This document shows positions 42,122 to 50,641 of a stretch of DNA of 64,000 nt, in pieces. A program made the position numbers and the translations under genes. How positions within the stretch are numbered: the stretch's first letter is position 1; each line of letters starts with the position of its first letter. The stretch spans positions 1 through 64,000 of the forward strand of contig NZ_RWIT01000004.1 of assembly GCF_003944715.1 (NCBI RefSeq), in the 5' to 3' direction. This stretch comes from Hymenobacter rigui. GTDB lineage: Bacteria > Bacteroidota > Bacteroidia > Cytophagales > Hymenobacteraceae. The notes below the pieces were generated by a model, which made no database searches, was not told the origin of the DNA, and saw only the letters and a list, made by a program, of their open reading frames with translations.

Positions 42122-43039
42122 CTACTCAGTCAGGCTTACCGACAGGCCTTCCACGGCCAGTTCTGTCCATTCAAACTGCGTTTTGGCCTCGGCCAGTAGG
42201 GGCTGCAGGTCGCGGTAGCGGCTGCTGAAATGGCCGATAAGCAGGCGGTGCACCTGGGCCCGCCGGGCCAGCAGGCCAGCCTGCCGGGCGGTGGCATGGT
42301 GTGTAGCGGCGGCCCGCTCGCGCATGTCATCCAGAAAAGTGGCCTCGTGGTACAACAGATCCACGCCGCGCACCAGATCAGCCAGACTTTCGGTATACAG
42401 CGTATCGGAGCAGAAGGCGTAGCTGCGGGCCCGTTTGGGCTCGGCGGTTACCTCGGCATTGCGTACCAGTACCTGGCCGTAGTCGTCCAGCAGGTCGTCG
42501 CCGGAAGTAAGGGCAGTGAGTTGGGCGGGGGTGAGGCCATCGGGCAAACGCTCGGCCAGCAGGCGGCGACGCTTGGGCTTCTCCCGAAACAGGTAGCCAC
42601 AGCACGGAATGCGGTGGCGCATGGGCAGCGTGTGTACCGTCAGGTTCTTGTCCTCAAAAATCTGGAGGTGTTGGGTGGTATCCACGGGCGTAAACTCCAG
42701 CTCAAAATTGAGGTGAGTGTAGGAGTGCCGGAACTGTGTGGTCAGCACTTCATCCAGACCGGGCGGGCCAAACAGCCGTAGGGGCTCGGTGCGACCGTTC
42801 AGGTGCATAGTGCCCAACAGGCCAAACAGCCCAAAAAAATGGTCGCCGTGGAGGTGGCTGATGAAGATGGTGTGGATGCGCTGATGCCGGATTTTGTGCT
42901 CCATCAGCCGGCGCTGGGTACCCTCGCCGCAATCAATGAGGTACTGCGTGCCGCCCACCGTGAGGACCTGCGCCGTGTGGTGGCGGTCCATGAAAGGGGT
43001 GGCGGAGGCACTGCCCAGAATTTTCAGCTCGAACTCCAA
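42122..43039 (-). CDS. rnz: Ribonuclease Z
   Basis: A 305-residue metallo-beta-lactamase-fold endonuclease that trims the 3' end of tRNA precursors. The zinc motif is SHLHGDHFFG (H62, H64, D66, H67); additional ligands are present in MRHRIPCCGY, SDT of the FCSDTLY segment, and IGHFSSRY. The length is normal for the short (ElaC-like) form. The start appears to be TTG 43039, with no ATG or GTG nearby in frame; the protein begins at the conserved MEFELKILGS. An AGCTGTTAGC repeat lies directly upstream. Confidence 0.92.
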   Translation of the reverse strand: MEFELKILGSASATPFMDRHHTAQVLTVGGTQYLIDCGEGTQRRLMEHKIRHQRIHTIFISHLHGDHFFGLFGLLGTMHLNGRTEPLRLFGPPGLDEVLTTQFRHSYTHLNFELEFTPVDTTQHLQIFEDKNLTVHTLPMRHRIPCCGYLFREKPKRRRLLAERLPDGLTPAQLTALTSGDDLLDDYGQVLVRNAEVTAEPKRARSYAFCSDTLYTESLADLVRGVDLLYHEATFLDDMRERAAATHHATARQAGLLARRAQVHRLLIGHFSSRYRDLQPLLAEAKTQFEWTELAVEGLSVSLTE

Positions 43040-43044
43040 AATTT

Positions 43045-43194
43045 AGCTGTTAGCTACTAGCTGCTGGCTGCTAGCATATGCGGTAAAACACAAACTAAAG
43101 GCGCGGTTACGAAGCCACAGAAGGGAATAAAAAAAGCTGTTGACTATTAACTATCAGCGGAAAGCTAACAGCTAATAGCCAACAGCTAACAGCT
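43045..43194. repeat. AGCTGTTAGC-type inverted repeat array
   Basis: Two tracts (43045-43075 and 43135-43194) are built from related AGCTGTTAGC and GCTAACAGCT units and are inverted to each other. They lie between the rnz start and the end of the STAS gene. Confidence 0.7.
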
Positions 43195-43204
43195 TCTATA
43201 CCGG

Positions 43205-43579
43205 CTATTCCTTGCTGGTCAGGTCCCGCTCAATGGCGTGGAGGAAAATCCGGTCAATGCCTTCTTCCACTGTGGGCAGGATGTGCAGTACCGACTCCAG
43301 CTTGGAAATGGTAATGAGCTTCATCACATGGTCCTGCAGGCCCGTGAGCACCAGCAGGCCGCCGGTAGAGTTGCACAGACGGTTGGCAATCAGGATAGAG
43401 CTCAGCCCCGACGAATCGGTGTATTTTACATTGCTCAGGTCCAGAATCAGGTTATTGATGCCTTCGGCATTCAGCTTCACAAATTCCGATTTCAGATCAG
43501 GCGCAACAGTGGTGTCGAGCTTCTTCTCGTCAATCGTAATAATTGTGTAGGTTTCTTTTTTATCGATGGAGTACTTCAT
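43205..43579 (-). CDS. STAS domain protein (anti-anti-sigma factor-like)
   Basis: A 124-residue single STAS domain. The phosphorylatable region is KYTDSSGLSSILIA with the conserved Ser, and GGLLVLTGLQDHVMKLI follows the usual pattern. Stand-alone STAS proteins bind anti-sigma kinases and release sigma factors, controlled by Ser phosphorylation. No RsbW-like kinase or sigma factor is next to it. ATG 43579 is used; the longer ORF is not conserved. A TACCTTCG element at 43611-43618 may be its promoter. Confidence 0.9.
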   Translation of the reverse strand: MKYSIDKKETYTIITIDEKKLDTTVAPDLKSEFVKLNAEGINNLILDLSNVKYTDSSGLSSILIANRLCNSTGGLLVLTGLQDHVMKLITISKLESVLHILPTVEEGIDRIFLHAIERDLTSKE

Positions 43580-43660
43580 ACCGCAGGTTATTCGGTGTTT
43601 ACGGGAGTTGCGAAGGTAACAAAAAAACTCATGGGACGTGAGGAGTTGATGAACGGTCGG

Positions 43661-43693
43661 AAAACGGCTAAAACAGCGGCTTAAAGCCGTTTT
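43661..43693 (-). terminator. Hairpin at the end of the DUF4198 gene
   Basis: AAAACGGCT (43661-43669) pairs with AGCCGTTTT (43685-43693). It includes the last codons of the DUF4198 gene. Confidence 0.6.
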
Positions 43694-44544
43694 TTGCCTG
43701 CCAATCCGAAGCTCAGGGTACTCCATGTGCTCTGCCAGTCGGCGGAGACGCCTGCAGGGGCTGGCTCCATGCGCACAGTGCTGGCAAGGTACTCACCAGC
43801 CTCCGATAAACGAAACAGCACCCGGCCATTTTGGTTACTGCGGAGCTTGCTGATTAGTGCCTGAGGCTGGTGGGCGCGCTGCCAAAGTGCTACCTGTTGG
43901 CCCGCTACCGGGTGCCCATAGCGTAGCACGCGCACGGTAAACGCGGCCCCAGGCATCAAGGTATAAGGATTCTGCTCCGGTACCAGTTCAAGTGGCAAGT
44001 TCAGTACCCGGGCCCAGGCGCGGGCTGTGTCGGTGGGCAGTACCGGGCCAGCTTGTACCAACGTTTTGGCGCAACGGCGGTAGGCTTCACGGCCAGGCTT
44101 GGCAGAATCACCGCGCTGCTGGCGCTGAGCCAGGATAAAACCAAAATCTTCCTGCTGCAGATAGGTTGTGAATTCAGCTGCGGGCAAGGTTGTGAAGGCG
44201 TTATCGGTGGTCAGGGTCACCAGATGCGTGCCAGGCTGCTGCAGCGTGATGGTGCTGGCTAGCGTATCGGCGGGAGCAGTGGCGGAGAGTAGGTCAACCG
44301 AAGATTGGCCCGGAGCGTGGTGCCAGAAACCGGTGAGGCGGTTACGCTTGCCGGCCCAGACATCTCCCTGAAAATGGCTGCCGATCAGCCGCCGGATGTG
44401 CACGCGCTGACCCGGCTGCACCCAAAACCGAACGGGTTCCAGCCAGAACTCCCGGGCCCGGGCAACCCCAACGAGGGCTCCGCTGAAAGCGACGAGCAGG
44501 GCAAAACGGCAGACCAGCGGCCGGCCGGGGCGGATGTGGAGCAT
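43681..44544 (-). CDS. DUF4198 family exported protein
   Basis: A 287-residue protein with a signal segment (about residues 12-30) and one DUF4198 domain. The hallmarks are REFWLEPVRFWVQPGQRVHI at the mature N-terminus and PGAAFTVRVLRYGHPVAGQQV later, with GRVLFRLSEAGEYLAST at the C-terminus. The family, found near metal-uptake genes elsewhere, has no proved function, and no metal transporter is close by. The start is ATG 44544. Confidence 0.8.
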   Translation of the reverse strand: MLHIRPGRPLVCRFALLVAFSGALVGVARAREFWLEPVRFWVQPGQRVHIRRLIGSHFQGDVWAGKRNRLTGFWHHAPGQSSVDLLSATAPADTLASTITLQQPGTHLVTLTTDNAFTTLPAAEFTTYLQQEDFGFILAQRQQRGDSAKPGREAYRRCAKTLVQAGPVLPTDTARAWARVLNLPLELVPEQNPYTLMPGAAFTVRVLRYGHPVAGQQVALWQRAHQPQALISKLRSNQNGRVLFRLSEAGEYLASTVRMEPAPAGVSADWQSTWSTLSFGLAGKKRL

Positions 44545-44698
44545 GGCGAGTATGCTGGTGGTTACAGGAATGGTGGAAGCCGGCCCTGGGCTGAGGTTAG
44601 TGGCTGTCAGAGATATGTTCAGATGGCGTAATACGCTTTATCTGCTAATTAAGCAGGATTTACCTGGTTAGGATACAAAATTTTGTGCTCCCTCAACA

Positions 44699-44729
44699 TT
44701 TGTAAAAGACTGACGGTAGTGTAGTTATG
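44699..44729 (+). promoter_or_regulatory. Promoter of the fasciclin lipoprotein gene
   Basis: TTTG (44699-44702), a 19-base spacer and TAGTTATG (44722-44729, one mismatch to TAnnTTTG) match the Bacteroidota -33/-7 pattern. It supports ATG 44763 as the start. Confidence 0.65.
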
Positions 44730-44762
44730 TGTTTAATGTTTCGCCCAAAAAAATTAAACAAA

Positions 44763-45791
44763 ATGGACAGATTCTCGAAAACATGGTCCTTACTACGGGT
44801 GCTGGCACTCTGGCTGGGCGGTGTAGCGGCTTTGGGCCTCGCGGCCTGCGACGATGACGACGACGATGATGCCATGCCCGCCAACACCACGCAGAATATT
44901 GTGCAGGTAGCGCAGGGCAACGCCAGCTTCAGCACGCTGGTAGCCGCCGTTACCAAGGCCGATCTGGGCACTACGCTCAGCGGTACCGGTCCATTTACCG
45001 TTTTTGCGCCTACCAATGATGCGTTTGCCAAGCTAAGTCCACCCTATAACACGGCGGCTAACATTACGGCCATTACCGATGCCAACCAGATTGCCACATT
45101 GCGCGGTATTCTGCTTTATCACGTGGTAGGGGCCAATATTAAGGCGGCCGATATTCCATCCGGAGCCAGCACCCGCACCACGGCCCGCCCAGCCAGCGTG
45201 GTGGGCGGCGTGACGCTGAACGATAATACGATCTACCTAAGCAAAAACAGCAACGGCGTATTCATCAACGGCAACACCAAAGTAGTGACGGCCGATGTAG
45301 CCGCCAGCAATGGTACCATCCACGCCATCGACAATGTGCTGATGCCGCCTTCCCAAACCATTGCCCAGATTGTGGTAGCCAACGCCAGCCGCACTACGAA
45401 CCCCGAATTCACGCTGCTGCTTCAGGCTCTGCAGCGGCCGGCAGCCTCGGCCATTCTCACGGCGGCTGGTACGCAGAGCGCTAACGTAACCGTGTTTGCA
45501 CCTACTGATGCCGCTTTCCGCACGTTGCTGAATGGGGCCGCGCTGAGCTCCGTATCAGATGCCGACCTGACGGCTATTCTGTCGCGCCACGTAATCGGGA
45601 CAGGTCGGGTGTTTTCGACTGATCTGACGGCTGGTACGGTCACGACGCTGGGCGGCCCCGTAACGGTAGCTGCGGCGGGTACTGGTTTCACCGTGCGCGG
45701 TGGAGCGGGCACTGCAGCCAATATAACCACGGCCAATGTACTGGCTACCAACGGTGTCGTGCACATCATCGACCAGGTAATTCGCCCCTGA
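44763..45791 (+). CDS. Surface lipoprotein with two fasciclin domains
   Basis: A 342-residue lipoprotein. The signal peptide ends in LGLAAC (lipid Cys29), and the next seven residues are all Asp (30-36), an acidic stretch of the type that sends Bacteroidota lipoproteins to the cell surface. Two fasciclin (FAS1) domains follow (about 40-190 and 197-342), each with the TVFAPTNDAFAKL / TVFAPTDAAFRTL motif and a late NGTIHAIDNVL / NGVVHIIDQVI motif. FAS1 domains mediate adhesion. ATG 44763 lies after the promoter; the longer ATG 44727 overlaps it. Confidence 0.9.
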   Translation: MDRFSKTWSLLRVLALWLGGVAALGLAACDDDDDDDAMPANTTQNIVQVAQGNASFSTLVAAVTKADLGTTLSGTGPFTVFAPTNDAFAKLSPPYNTAANITAITDANQIATLRGILLYHVVGANIKAADIPSGASTRTTARPASVVGGVTLNDNTIYLSKNSNGVFINGNTKVVTADVAASNGTIHAIDNVLMPPSQTIAQIVVANASRTTNPEFTLLLQALQRPAASAILTAAGTQSANVTVFAPTDAAFRTLLNGAALSSVSDADLTAILSRHVIGTGRVFSTDLTAGTVTTLGGPVTVAAAGTGFTVRGGAGTAANITTANVLATNGVVHIIDQVIRP

Positions 45792-45831
45792 ATTTAGTTA
45801 TCAGTTGTTCGTTGTCAGTTTTTATTTGGCA

Positions 45832-45895
45832 GCGAAGAACTAAAAACAAAAAGGTCCGCCTCTTGAGGCGGACCTTTTTGTTTTTAGTTCTTCGC
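45832..45895. terminator. Perfect 31-bp inverted repeat, terminator-like
   Basis: Bases 45832-45862 are the exact reverse complement of 45865-45895 with only 2 bases between. A and T runs flank the central GC stem (GGTCCGCCTC), so it can end transcription from both sides. It lies between convergent fasciclin and glycogen synthase genes. Confidence 0.85.
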
Positions 45896-45944
45896 CATCC
45901 GTTTCCTGAGGCCGAACTTTAACTGGGAACTGACAACTAACAAA

Positions 45945-47789
45945 TCAACTCCGCTCCAGTGCCAGCTCGTAGGCCCGGTCGTAATACACGCGCAGGTTTT
46001 TCCAGTCGTATATCTCAGCGGAGCTTTCCACGTTGTTGCGCTGCATAATCCGCTCCCGGCGGTTCATCTGCACAAAGTTCCAAAGCATATCGGTGAGTTC
46101 CTCCGCGGCCTCGTCGAAGCTTTTTTCCTGGCGCTGCACCACAAAAATACCCTTCTCCTCGTGGTTGGGCACGTTTTGCATCACGTAGTCGCCGAAGCCG
46201 GACAGGTCGCTGGTGACGGCTGGCACGCCGCGCGCCACGCATTCCAGCGGGGTGTAGCCCCAGGGCTCGTAATAGCTCGGGAAAATGCCCAGGTGGCAGC
46301 CGCGCACAAACTGCCCGTACTCCATGCCGAACAGGGGTGAAGTAGGCGCCACGAAATCGGGGTGGTACACGATTTTCACCCGGTCGTGCTGGTTGTTTAC
46401 CAGGTTGGAGCGGCGCAGGAAGTTCAGGATGTCATCCTGGGCGTCGTCCACCAGGTTGTGGGTGATGACGGGGGGGAGGTTGGTGGTTTTCCAGGTTTGC
46501 AGCAGGCGGCGGTAGCGCAGCTTCCAGTAGTCGTCCACCATGCTGCTCAGGTCGGGCAGACGGTGGTCGGTGCTGGCGGCGGCGGCGTAGAACAGCCGCT
46601 CGCCCACCTGCTGCTCAATGGCCTCGCAGGTGGCCTGCACTTCTTCCAGCACGGCCCGGCTTTGCAGCACCTGCGGGTTGATGCTGTGGAAGGGCCGCTT
46701 AGTGATGAAGAACATGACCACGTTGCCCTCCAGCCCGCTCTGTTGCAGGCGGTAGTTGAGGCGGGCCAGGGCTTCCAGCGTGAGGTCGAAGCCTTTGTTG
46801 TGGTACTCGTAGCGGCCCGAGGTGAACAGGTACAGCGTCTTATCCAGGTCAAAAGAATACGACTGGAAGAAGTGCGCCATCACAAACTCGTGAATCTTGC
46901 TCTTATACTGCTGGTGCAGGTTCTGGAACTCGTGCAGGGCCACAAACCGCTCAATGTTGAGGCCGTTGGGCAGCACCGCGTCCGGAATCCGGTCGAGCAG
47001 GTAGATGCACTCCCGCACCGTCAGCTCACTCACGGTGGTGAATACGTGGGAGCCGTGGGCGGCGGCCCGCTCCATGGTCACGGCCGGCTCAATGTTGAAG
47101 TGCCGGGCCTCCGCCTGCCAGTCCACCTGCATGAGGTGGTCGTAGAAGTTGGGGTCGTTCATGGCCAGGTAGCGGCCCAGCAGGGTGGCGTGAGTGGTGA
47201 ACACCACGTGCACTGGCACCTGCTCGCGGCGCAACGCCGGAATAGCCACGCCCGTCATCCACTCGTGGAAGTGGGCAATGAGCTGCTGGGGCGGGGCTAC
47301 CTCGGCGGCCAGAATCTGCAGAAATACCTTCGCCAGCTCTCCAAACGCCACTACTTGGTGCAGCAGGTCGTCGTTGTCGGGCATTGGGATGTGGTGGTGA
47401 TGCCAGAGGTCGGACTTGATCTGGCCGAGACTGGGGTATGCCTGGAAAGGGTTGATGAGCACTACCCGGGGCCGGCCCGTTACCAGCCAGATGCCCATGC
47501 ACACATCGTAGCCCCGGCGGCGCATCTCCAGCACGGCCCGGGCAAACGGGTCGGAGAGCTTGGCCAACTGGTAGTCGTCGTAGGGCTCGAACTCGCCCTG
47601 GGCCTGATGCGCGAAATAGGGGCCCAACAGGCAATACCGGTCATCCCAGACCTGCACGGTAGCGGGCACTTTGCTGCGGATAACGGTGTAAATCCCGCCG
47701 ACCTGATTACAGACTTCCCAGGCGGCTTCCACCAGCAGGGCATCAGGAGCCACGGGCTCGGGCGTGGGTAAGGGAACTTGCATGAACAA
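45945..47789 (-). CDS. Glycogen synthase, GT3 (eukaryote-like) type
   Basis: A 614-residue glucan synthase. The N-terminal motif LLVEAAWEVCNQVGGIYTVI and the later YEYHNKGFDLTLEAL, CHLGIFPSYYEPWGYTPLE motifs are those of GT3 enzymes, which use UDP-glucose in eukaryotes and occur in Bacteroidota, not of bacterial GlgA (GT5). It extends glycogen chains in the cytoplasm. The branching enzyme gene lies just upstream on the same strand, 139 bases away, with a terminator hairpin between them. ATG 47789 is used; a second ATG two codons later is equally possible. Confidence 0.92.
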   Translation of the reverse strand: MFMQVPLPTPEPVAPDALLVEAAWEVCNQVGGIYTVIRSKVPATVQVWDDRYCLLGPYFAHQAQGEFEPYDDYQLAKLSDPFARAVLEMRRRGYDVCMGIWLVTGRPRVVLINPFQAYPSLGQIKSDLWHHHHIPMPDNDDLLHQVVAFGELAKVFLQILAAEVAPPQQLIAHFHEWMTGVAIPALRREQVPVHVVFTTHATLLGRYLAMNDPNFYDHLMQVDWQAEARHFNIEPAVTMERAAAHGSHVFTTVSELTVRECIYLLDRIPDAVLPNGLNIERFVALHEFQNLHQQYKSKIHEFVMAHFFQSYSFDLDKTLYLFTSGRYEYHNKGFDLTLEALARLNYRLQQSGLEGNVVMFFITKRPFHSINPQVLQSRAVLEEVQATCEAIEQQVGERLFYAAAASTDHRLPDLSSMVDDYWKLRYRRLLQTWKTTNLPPVITHNLVDDAQDDILNFLRRSNLVNNQHDRVKIVYHPDFVAPTSPLFGMEYGQFVRGCHLGIFPSYYEPWGYTPLECVARGVPAVTSDLSGFGDYVMQNVPNHEEKGIFVVQRQEKSFDEAAEELTDMLWNFVQMNRRERIMQRNNVESSAEIYDWKNLRVYYDRAYELALERS

Positions 47790-47856
47790 ACAACTACGGA
47801 TGGGAGTACCGGCAAGATATACGGCCTACCGGAGTTTCCGACGGCCGTTGCAAGAA

Positions 47857-47906
47857 AAAGCGGCGTTTTACGGGCGGCCCGAAGCCCCACCGTAAAACGC
47901 CGCTTT
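47857..47906 (-). terminator. Hairpin between branching enzyme and glycogen synthase genes
   Basis: Seventeen-base arms (47857-47873 and 47890-47906) pair perfectly and a T run follows on the minus strand. It should end branching-enzyme transcripts, so the two glycogen genes may have separate promoters. Confidence 0.8.
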
Positions 47907-47928
47907 CGCGTTCCGCAAAAATTCAGGC

Positions 47929-49749
47929 CTATTGTGGGTCCTGGGAAATAATCAGCACCGAGTAAGGTGCCAGGCCAAAAGTGCCATGGAAAGGCTGGTC
48001 GTCGTACACGCCATTGTCGGCCTCGGAGTCCACGCTTTCGAAGTTGCCGAACTCGTGGTCGTAGCCCTGCCAGTCGGAGTTAAAGCGTACCCGCCAAGTA
48101 CCGCCGCGGGGCAGGCCAATGGTGTAGTTGGGGTGGGCCCGGTCGGCAAAGTTGCAGAGCACCACAGTCGTATCGCCGGGGCCGCCCTGGTCGCGGCGGA
48201 TGTAGGCCAGAATCTTATCCTCATTGTTGATGTGGTGCACGTGCACGCTCTGGCCCAATAGCCCGCGGGTATTGCCATCCAGGTTGCGCCGCAACCGAAT
48301 CAGATCCTGGTACAGGCGCACTAGCCCGGCGTGTTCCTCAGCCCGGTTCCAATCCAGGGGCTGGTCATCGGAAAAGGAGCCATCGGCCAGCATGGTCTGC
48401 CCCTGGAAAATCATGGGGATACCGGGTACCGTGAATACCAAAGCTGCGCCCAGCGTGGAGCGCTTTTTCGGAAACCAGGAGGCCGCGTTACCGGGCATGA
48501 TTTCCTCGGTTACGCGGGCTTTGCCATTGGCTACCTCGTCGTGGCTTTCGGTGTACACCACGCGCTGGAAGGCGTCGCCGTTGTAGCGGGCTTCCACGGC
48601 TTCGGCCACGGCAAACATGTTGCGGTCGGCATCTTCGGGCGTTACCAGCGCGTCGCGCACGGGGTACACAAAGCGCGCATCCCACTGCGACGAAAAGCCC
48701 TGGCCGTCTTCCTCGGGGCTTTTGGTGATGTACTCATTGCCCATGAGGTCCTCGGCAATGGTGATTTTCCAGGGCATCCGCTCCCGGATTTCCTCATTGA
48801 TCCACTTCATCAGGCTCCAGCCGTCGGGCAGGTCCCGGGAGGGGTCACTGGTGCCGTCCACGTTGCGGATGTGGGCAATGGCGTCGCAGCGCAGGCCGTC
48901 CACGCGGTAGTCTTCCAGCCACATCAGGGCATTGTCGCGGATGTAGCGGCGCACGGCTTCGCGGCCGTAATCGGGGCGGTTGTGGCCCCAGGGCGTTTCG
49001 GCGCGCCAGTCGTTGTAGAAGTAGATGCCGCCGCCGTCGTTTTCCTGCCAGCCATCGAACTGCCACAGGTCCAAATCACCCGGCCCGAAGTGGTTGTACA
49101 CCACGTCCAGAATTACGGCAATGCCGCGGCGGTGGGCCTGTTTGATAAACTCTTTGAAAGCCTTGGGCCCGCCGTAATCAATTTCAATGGCGAAGGGGTG
49201 AGCCGGGTTGTAGCCCCAGCTCAGGCTGCCCGGAAACTCAGTGGCGGGCATAATTTCCACGGCATTGATGCCCAACTCCACCAGGTGGTCGAGCTTCTCA
49301 ATGGCGTCGTAGAAGGTGCCGGGCCGCTCGGGGTCGGGGGCGTGGAAGGTGCCGATGTGCAGCTCGTACACCACCAGCTCGTTCCAGGCCGGCATCTGAA
49401 AAGCGTCGGTGTCCCAGTCGAAATGGGGGTCGTGCACCACGGAGTTGCCGGCCGAATGCGTTACCTCGCGGGTGTAGGGGTCGTTTTTGGTCAGCTCGCC
49501 GGTGGGCGTGGTCAGGTGAAACTTGTATTCGGTACCGGGGCCAAGGTCAGCAAAATCAGCGGCCCAGTAGCCGTCGGCTTCGTGGGTGAGGGGGTGAGCA
49601 GTAGCGTCCCAGTCGTTGAACGGGCCGACCACCGAAACGGCCGAAGCGGCCGGAGCCCACACCCGGAACGTGGTGCCGTGCTCATGCGGAATAGCGCCCA
49701 TACCGGCCTGAAGCACGGCGGGGGCAGAAGGGGAGTCGGTTACAGGCAT
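47929..49749 (-). CDS. 1,4-alpha-glucan branching enzyme-like GH13 protein
   Basis: A 606-residue enzyme with an N-terminal CBM48 domain (GTTFRVWAPAASAVSVVGPFN), a GH13 TIM barrel and a C-terminal all-beta domain. The catalytic residues are seen as VDGLRCDA (nucleophile), ITIAEDL (acid/base) and ESHDEVANG. It is shorter than GlgB of E. coli (728), so a role as branching or a related alpha-glucan enzyme (for example treatment of malto-oligosaccharides) is likely; the neighbour glycogen synthase favours branching. ATG 49749 is used, in front of a poorly conserved 25-residue tail. Confidence 0.88.
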   Translation of the reverse strand: MPVTDSPSAPAVLQAGMGAIPHEHGTTFRVWAPAASAVSVVGPFNDWDATAHPLTHEADGYWAADFADLGPGTEYKFHLTTPTGELTKNDPYTREVTHSAGNSVVHDPHFDWDTDAFQMPAWNELVVYELHIGTFHAPDPERPGTFYDAIEKLDHLVELGINAVEIMPATEFPGSLSWGYNPAHPFAIEIDYGGPKAFKEFIKQAHRRGIAVILDVVYNHFGPGDLDLWQFDGWQENDGGGIYFYNDWRAETPWGHNRPDYGREAVRRYIRDNALMWLEDYRVDGLRCDAIAHIRNVDGTSDPSRDLPDGWSLMKWINEEIRERMPWKITIAEDLMGNEYITKSPEEDGQGFSSQWDARFVYPVRDALVTPEDADRNMFAVAEAVEARYNGDAFQRVVYTESHDEVANGKARVTEEIMPGNAASWFPKKRSTLGAALVFTVPGIPMIFQGQTMLADGSFSDDQPLDWNRAEEHAGLVRLYQDLIRLRRNLDGNTRGLLGQSVHVHHINNEDKILAYIRRDQGGPGDTTVVLCNFADRAHPNYTIGLPRGGTWRVRFNSDWQGYDHEFGNFESVDSEADNGVYDDQPFHGTFGLAPYSVLIISQDPQ

Positions 49750-50069
49750 TGTAGTGTGTAAGAAAGGCAGCACAAAAGGTCAACAGTCAATGCCCCCTTT
49801 ACTACAACTAAAGCATTAAGGTTGTGCTATGTATAGTGGTTTAACGATATGCCAGATATGGATATACGGCGCAGAAAGCTGATTTTACCCTTGCTGTAAT
49901 GCGGCTGGCAGGAGCAGAGGCGTTACCTACGGTCATGCAAATACACCATAGGCCAGTCGGAAAAGCTGCATTTTTGCCGGGCTGATGCCATTCGCACGTC
50001 CGGCCCAATCCGGAACTGCTGCCCGCGCCCGGCTGTTTACCCATCCTCACTGCTAACATTCTCTACTGA
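49750..50069. other. 320-base intergenic region without a recognised feature
   Basis: No gene, terminator, or clear TAnnTTTG element was found. A 72-residue ORF on the minus strand (49841-50059) has no plausible domain or start signal. Confidence 0.4.
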
Positions 50070-50471
50070 GTGCCTCGTCCCAAACCCGTTGTATACGGCC
50101 TGTATTCCTGGACGCCCGAATACGGCCTGCGTTATGTTCACCCTGCCAACCGCCGCACGTTTGAGTGGCTGGAGCCGCTGGGCAAGGTGTTCGAGAAGAT
50201 TGATGAAACCGACGATTGGATTTCGCTCCGCTACGATGAGCAGCAGTTCAAGGTGAGCAGTGAGCTGTTTAAGGAGCTGTACGTGAAGCCCCCGTTTAGC
50301 TTCGGTGACCTGGTGCAGGAAACCGACCCCGCCGACGACCAGCCCGCCCATGAAGGCCTGATTTCCGACGTGTACTACGACGAAGCCACCGATGCTTTCC
50401 GGTTTCAGCTGGTGGAAAAAAAGCGCAAAATCAAGCGTGTATTCGAGGCCAATGAGCTGGAATTGGTGTAG
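50070..50471 (+). CDS. Conserved hypothetical protein
   Basis: A 133-residue soluble protein starting at GTG, with YGLYSWTPEYGLRYVHPANR at the N-terminus and an acidic DVYYDEATDAFRFQLVEKK near the end. No signal or membrane segment is seen. I recall YGLYPW-type proteins of unknown function in Bacteroidota but cannot name a family with confidence. It is isolated, with a decayed palindrome just after it. Confidence 0.65.
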   Translation: MPRPKPVVYGLYSWTPEYGLRYVHPANRRTFEWLEPLGKVFEKIDETDDWISLRYDEQQFKVSSELFKELYVKPPFSFGDLVQETDPADDQPAHEGLISDVYYDEATDAFRFQLVEKKRKIKRVFEANELELV

Positions 50472-50480
50472 CCGGGAAGT

Positions 50481-50619
50481 AAAAAGCCAACGCCCTATTC
50501 GTTATCCTGAGCTTGCGAAGGGCCTTTTGACGTAAGAGCGACAACCGTACAACGGCTCGTGCTGACGTGAGAAAATCCTTCGCTGTGCGCAGGATGACGA
50601 ATGCGGCGTTAGGCTTTTT
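50481..50619. repeat. Degenerate palindrome, type C
   Basis: The ends AAAAAGCCAACGCC (50481-50494) and GGCGTTAGGCTTTTT (50605-50619) are inverted with one inserted base, and inner parts keep TATCCTGAGC and its inverse. It is a more decayed relative of 27410-27506, between convergent genes. Confidence 0.65.
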
Positions 50620-50641
50620 ACGTTCTCCCTTTAGCTTGTGC

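Noticed and set aside
46362..49761. Two ORFs of about 470 codons opposite the glycogen genes
   Set aside because: Same shadow effect; the minus-strand genes have full catalytic motifs.
49841..50059. A 72-codon minus-strand ORF in the gap before the 50070 gene
   Set aside because: No start context, domain or composition typical of coding DNA here.
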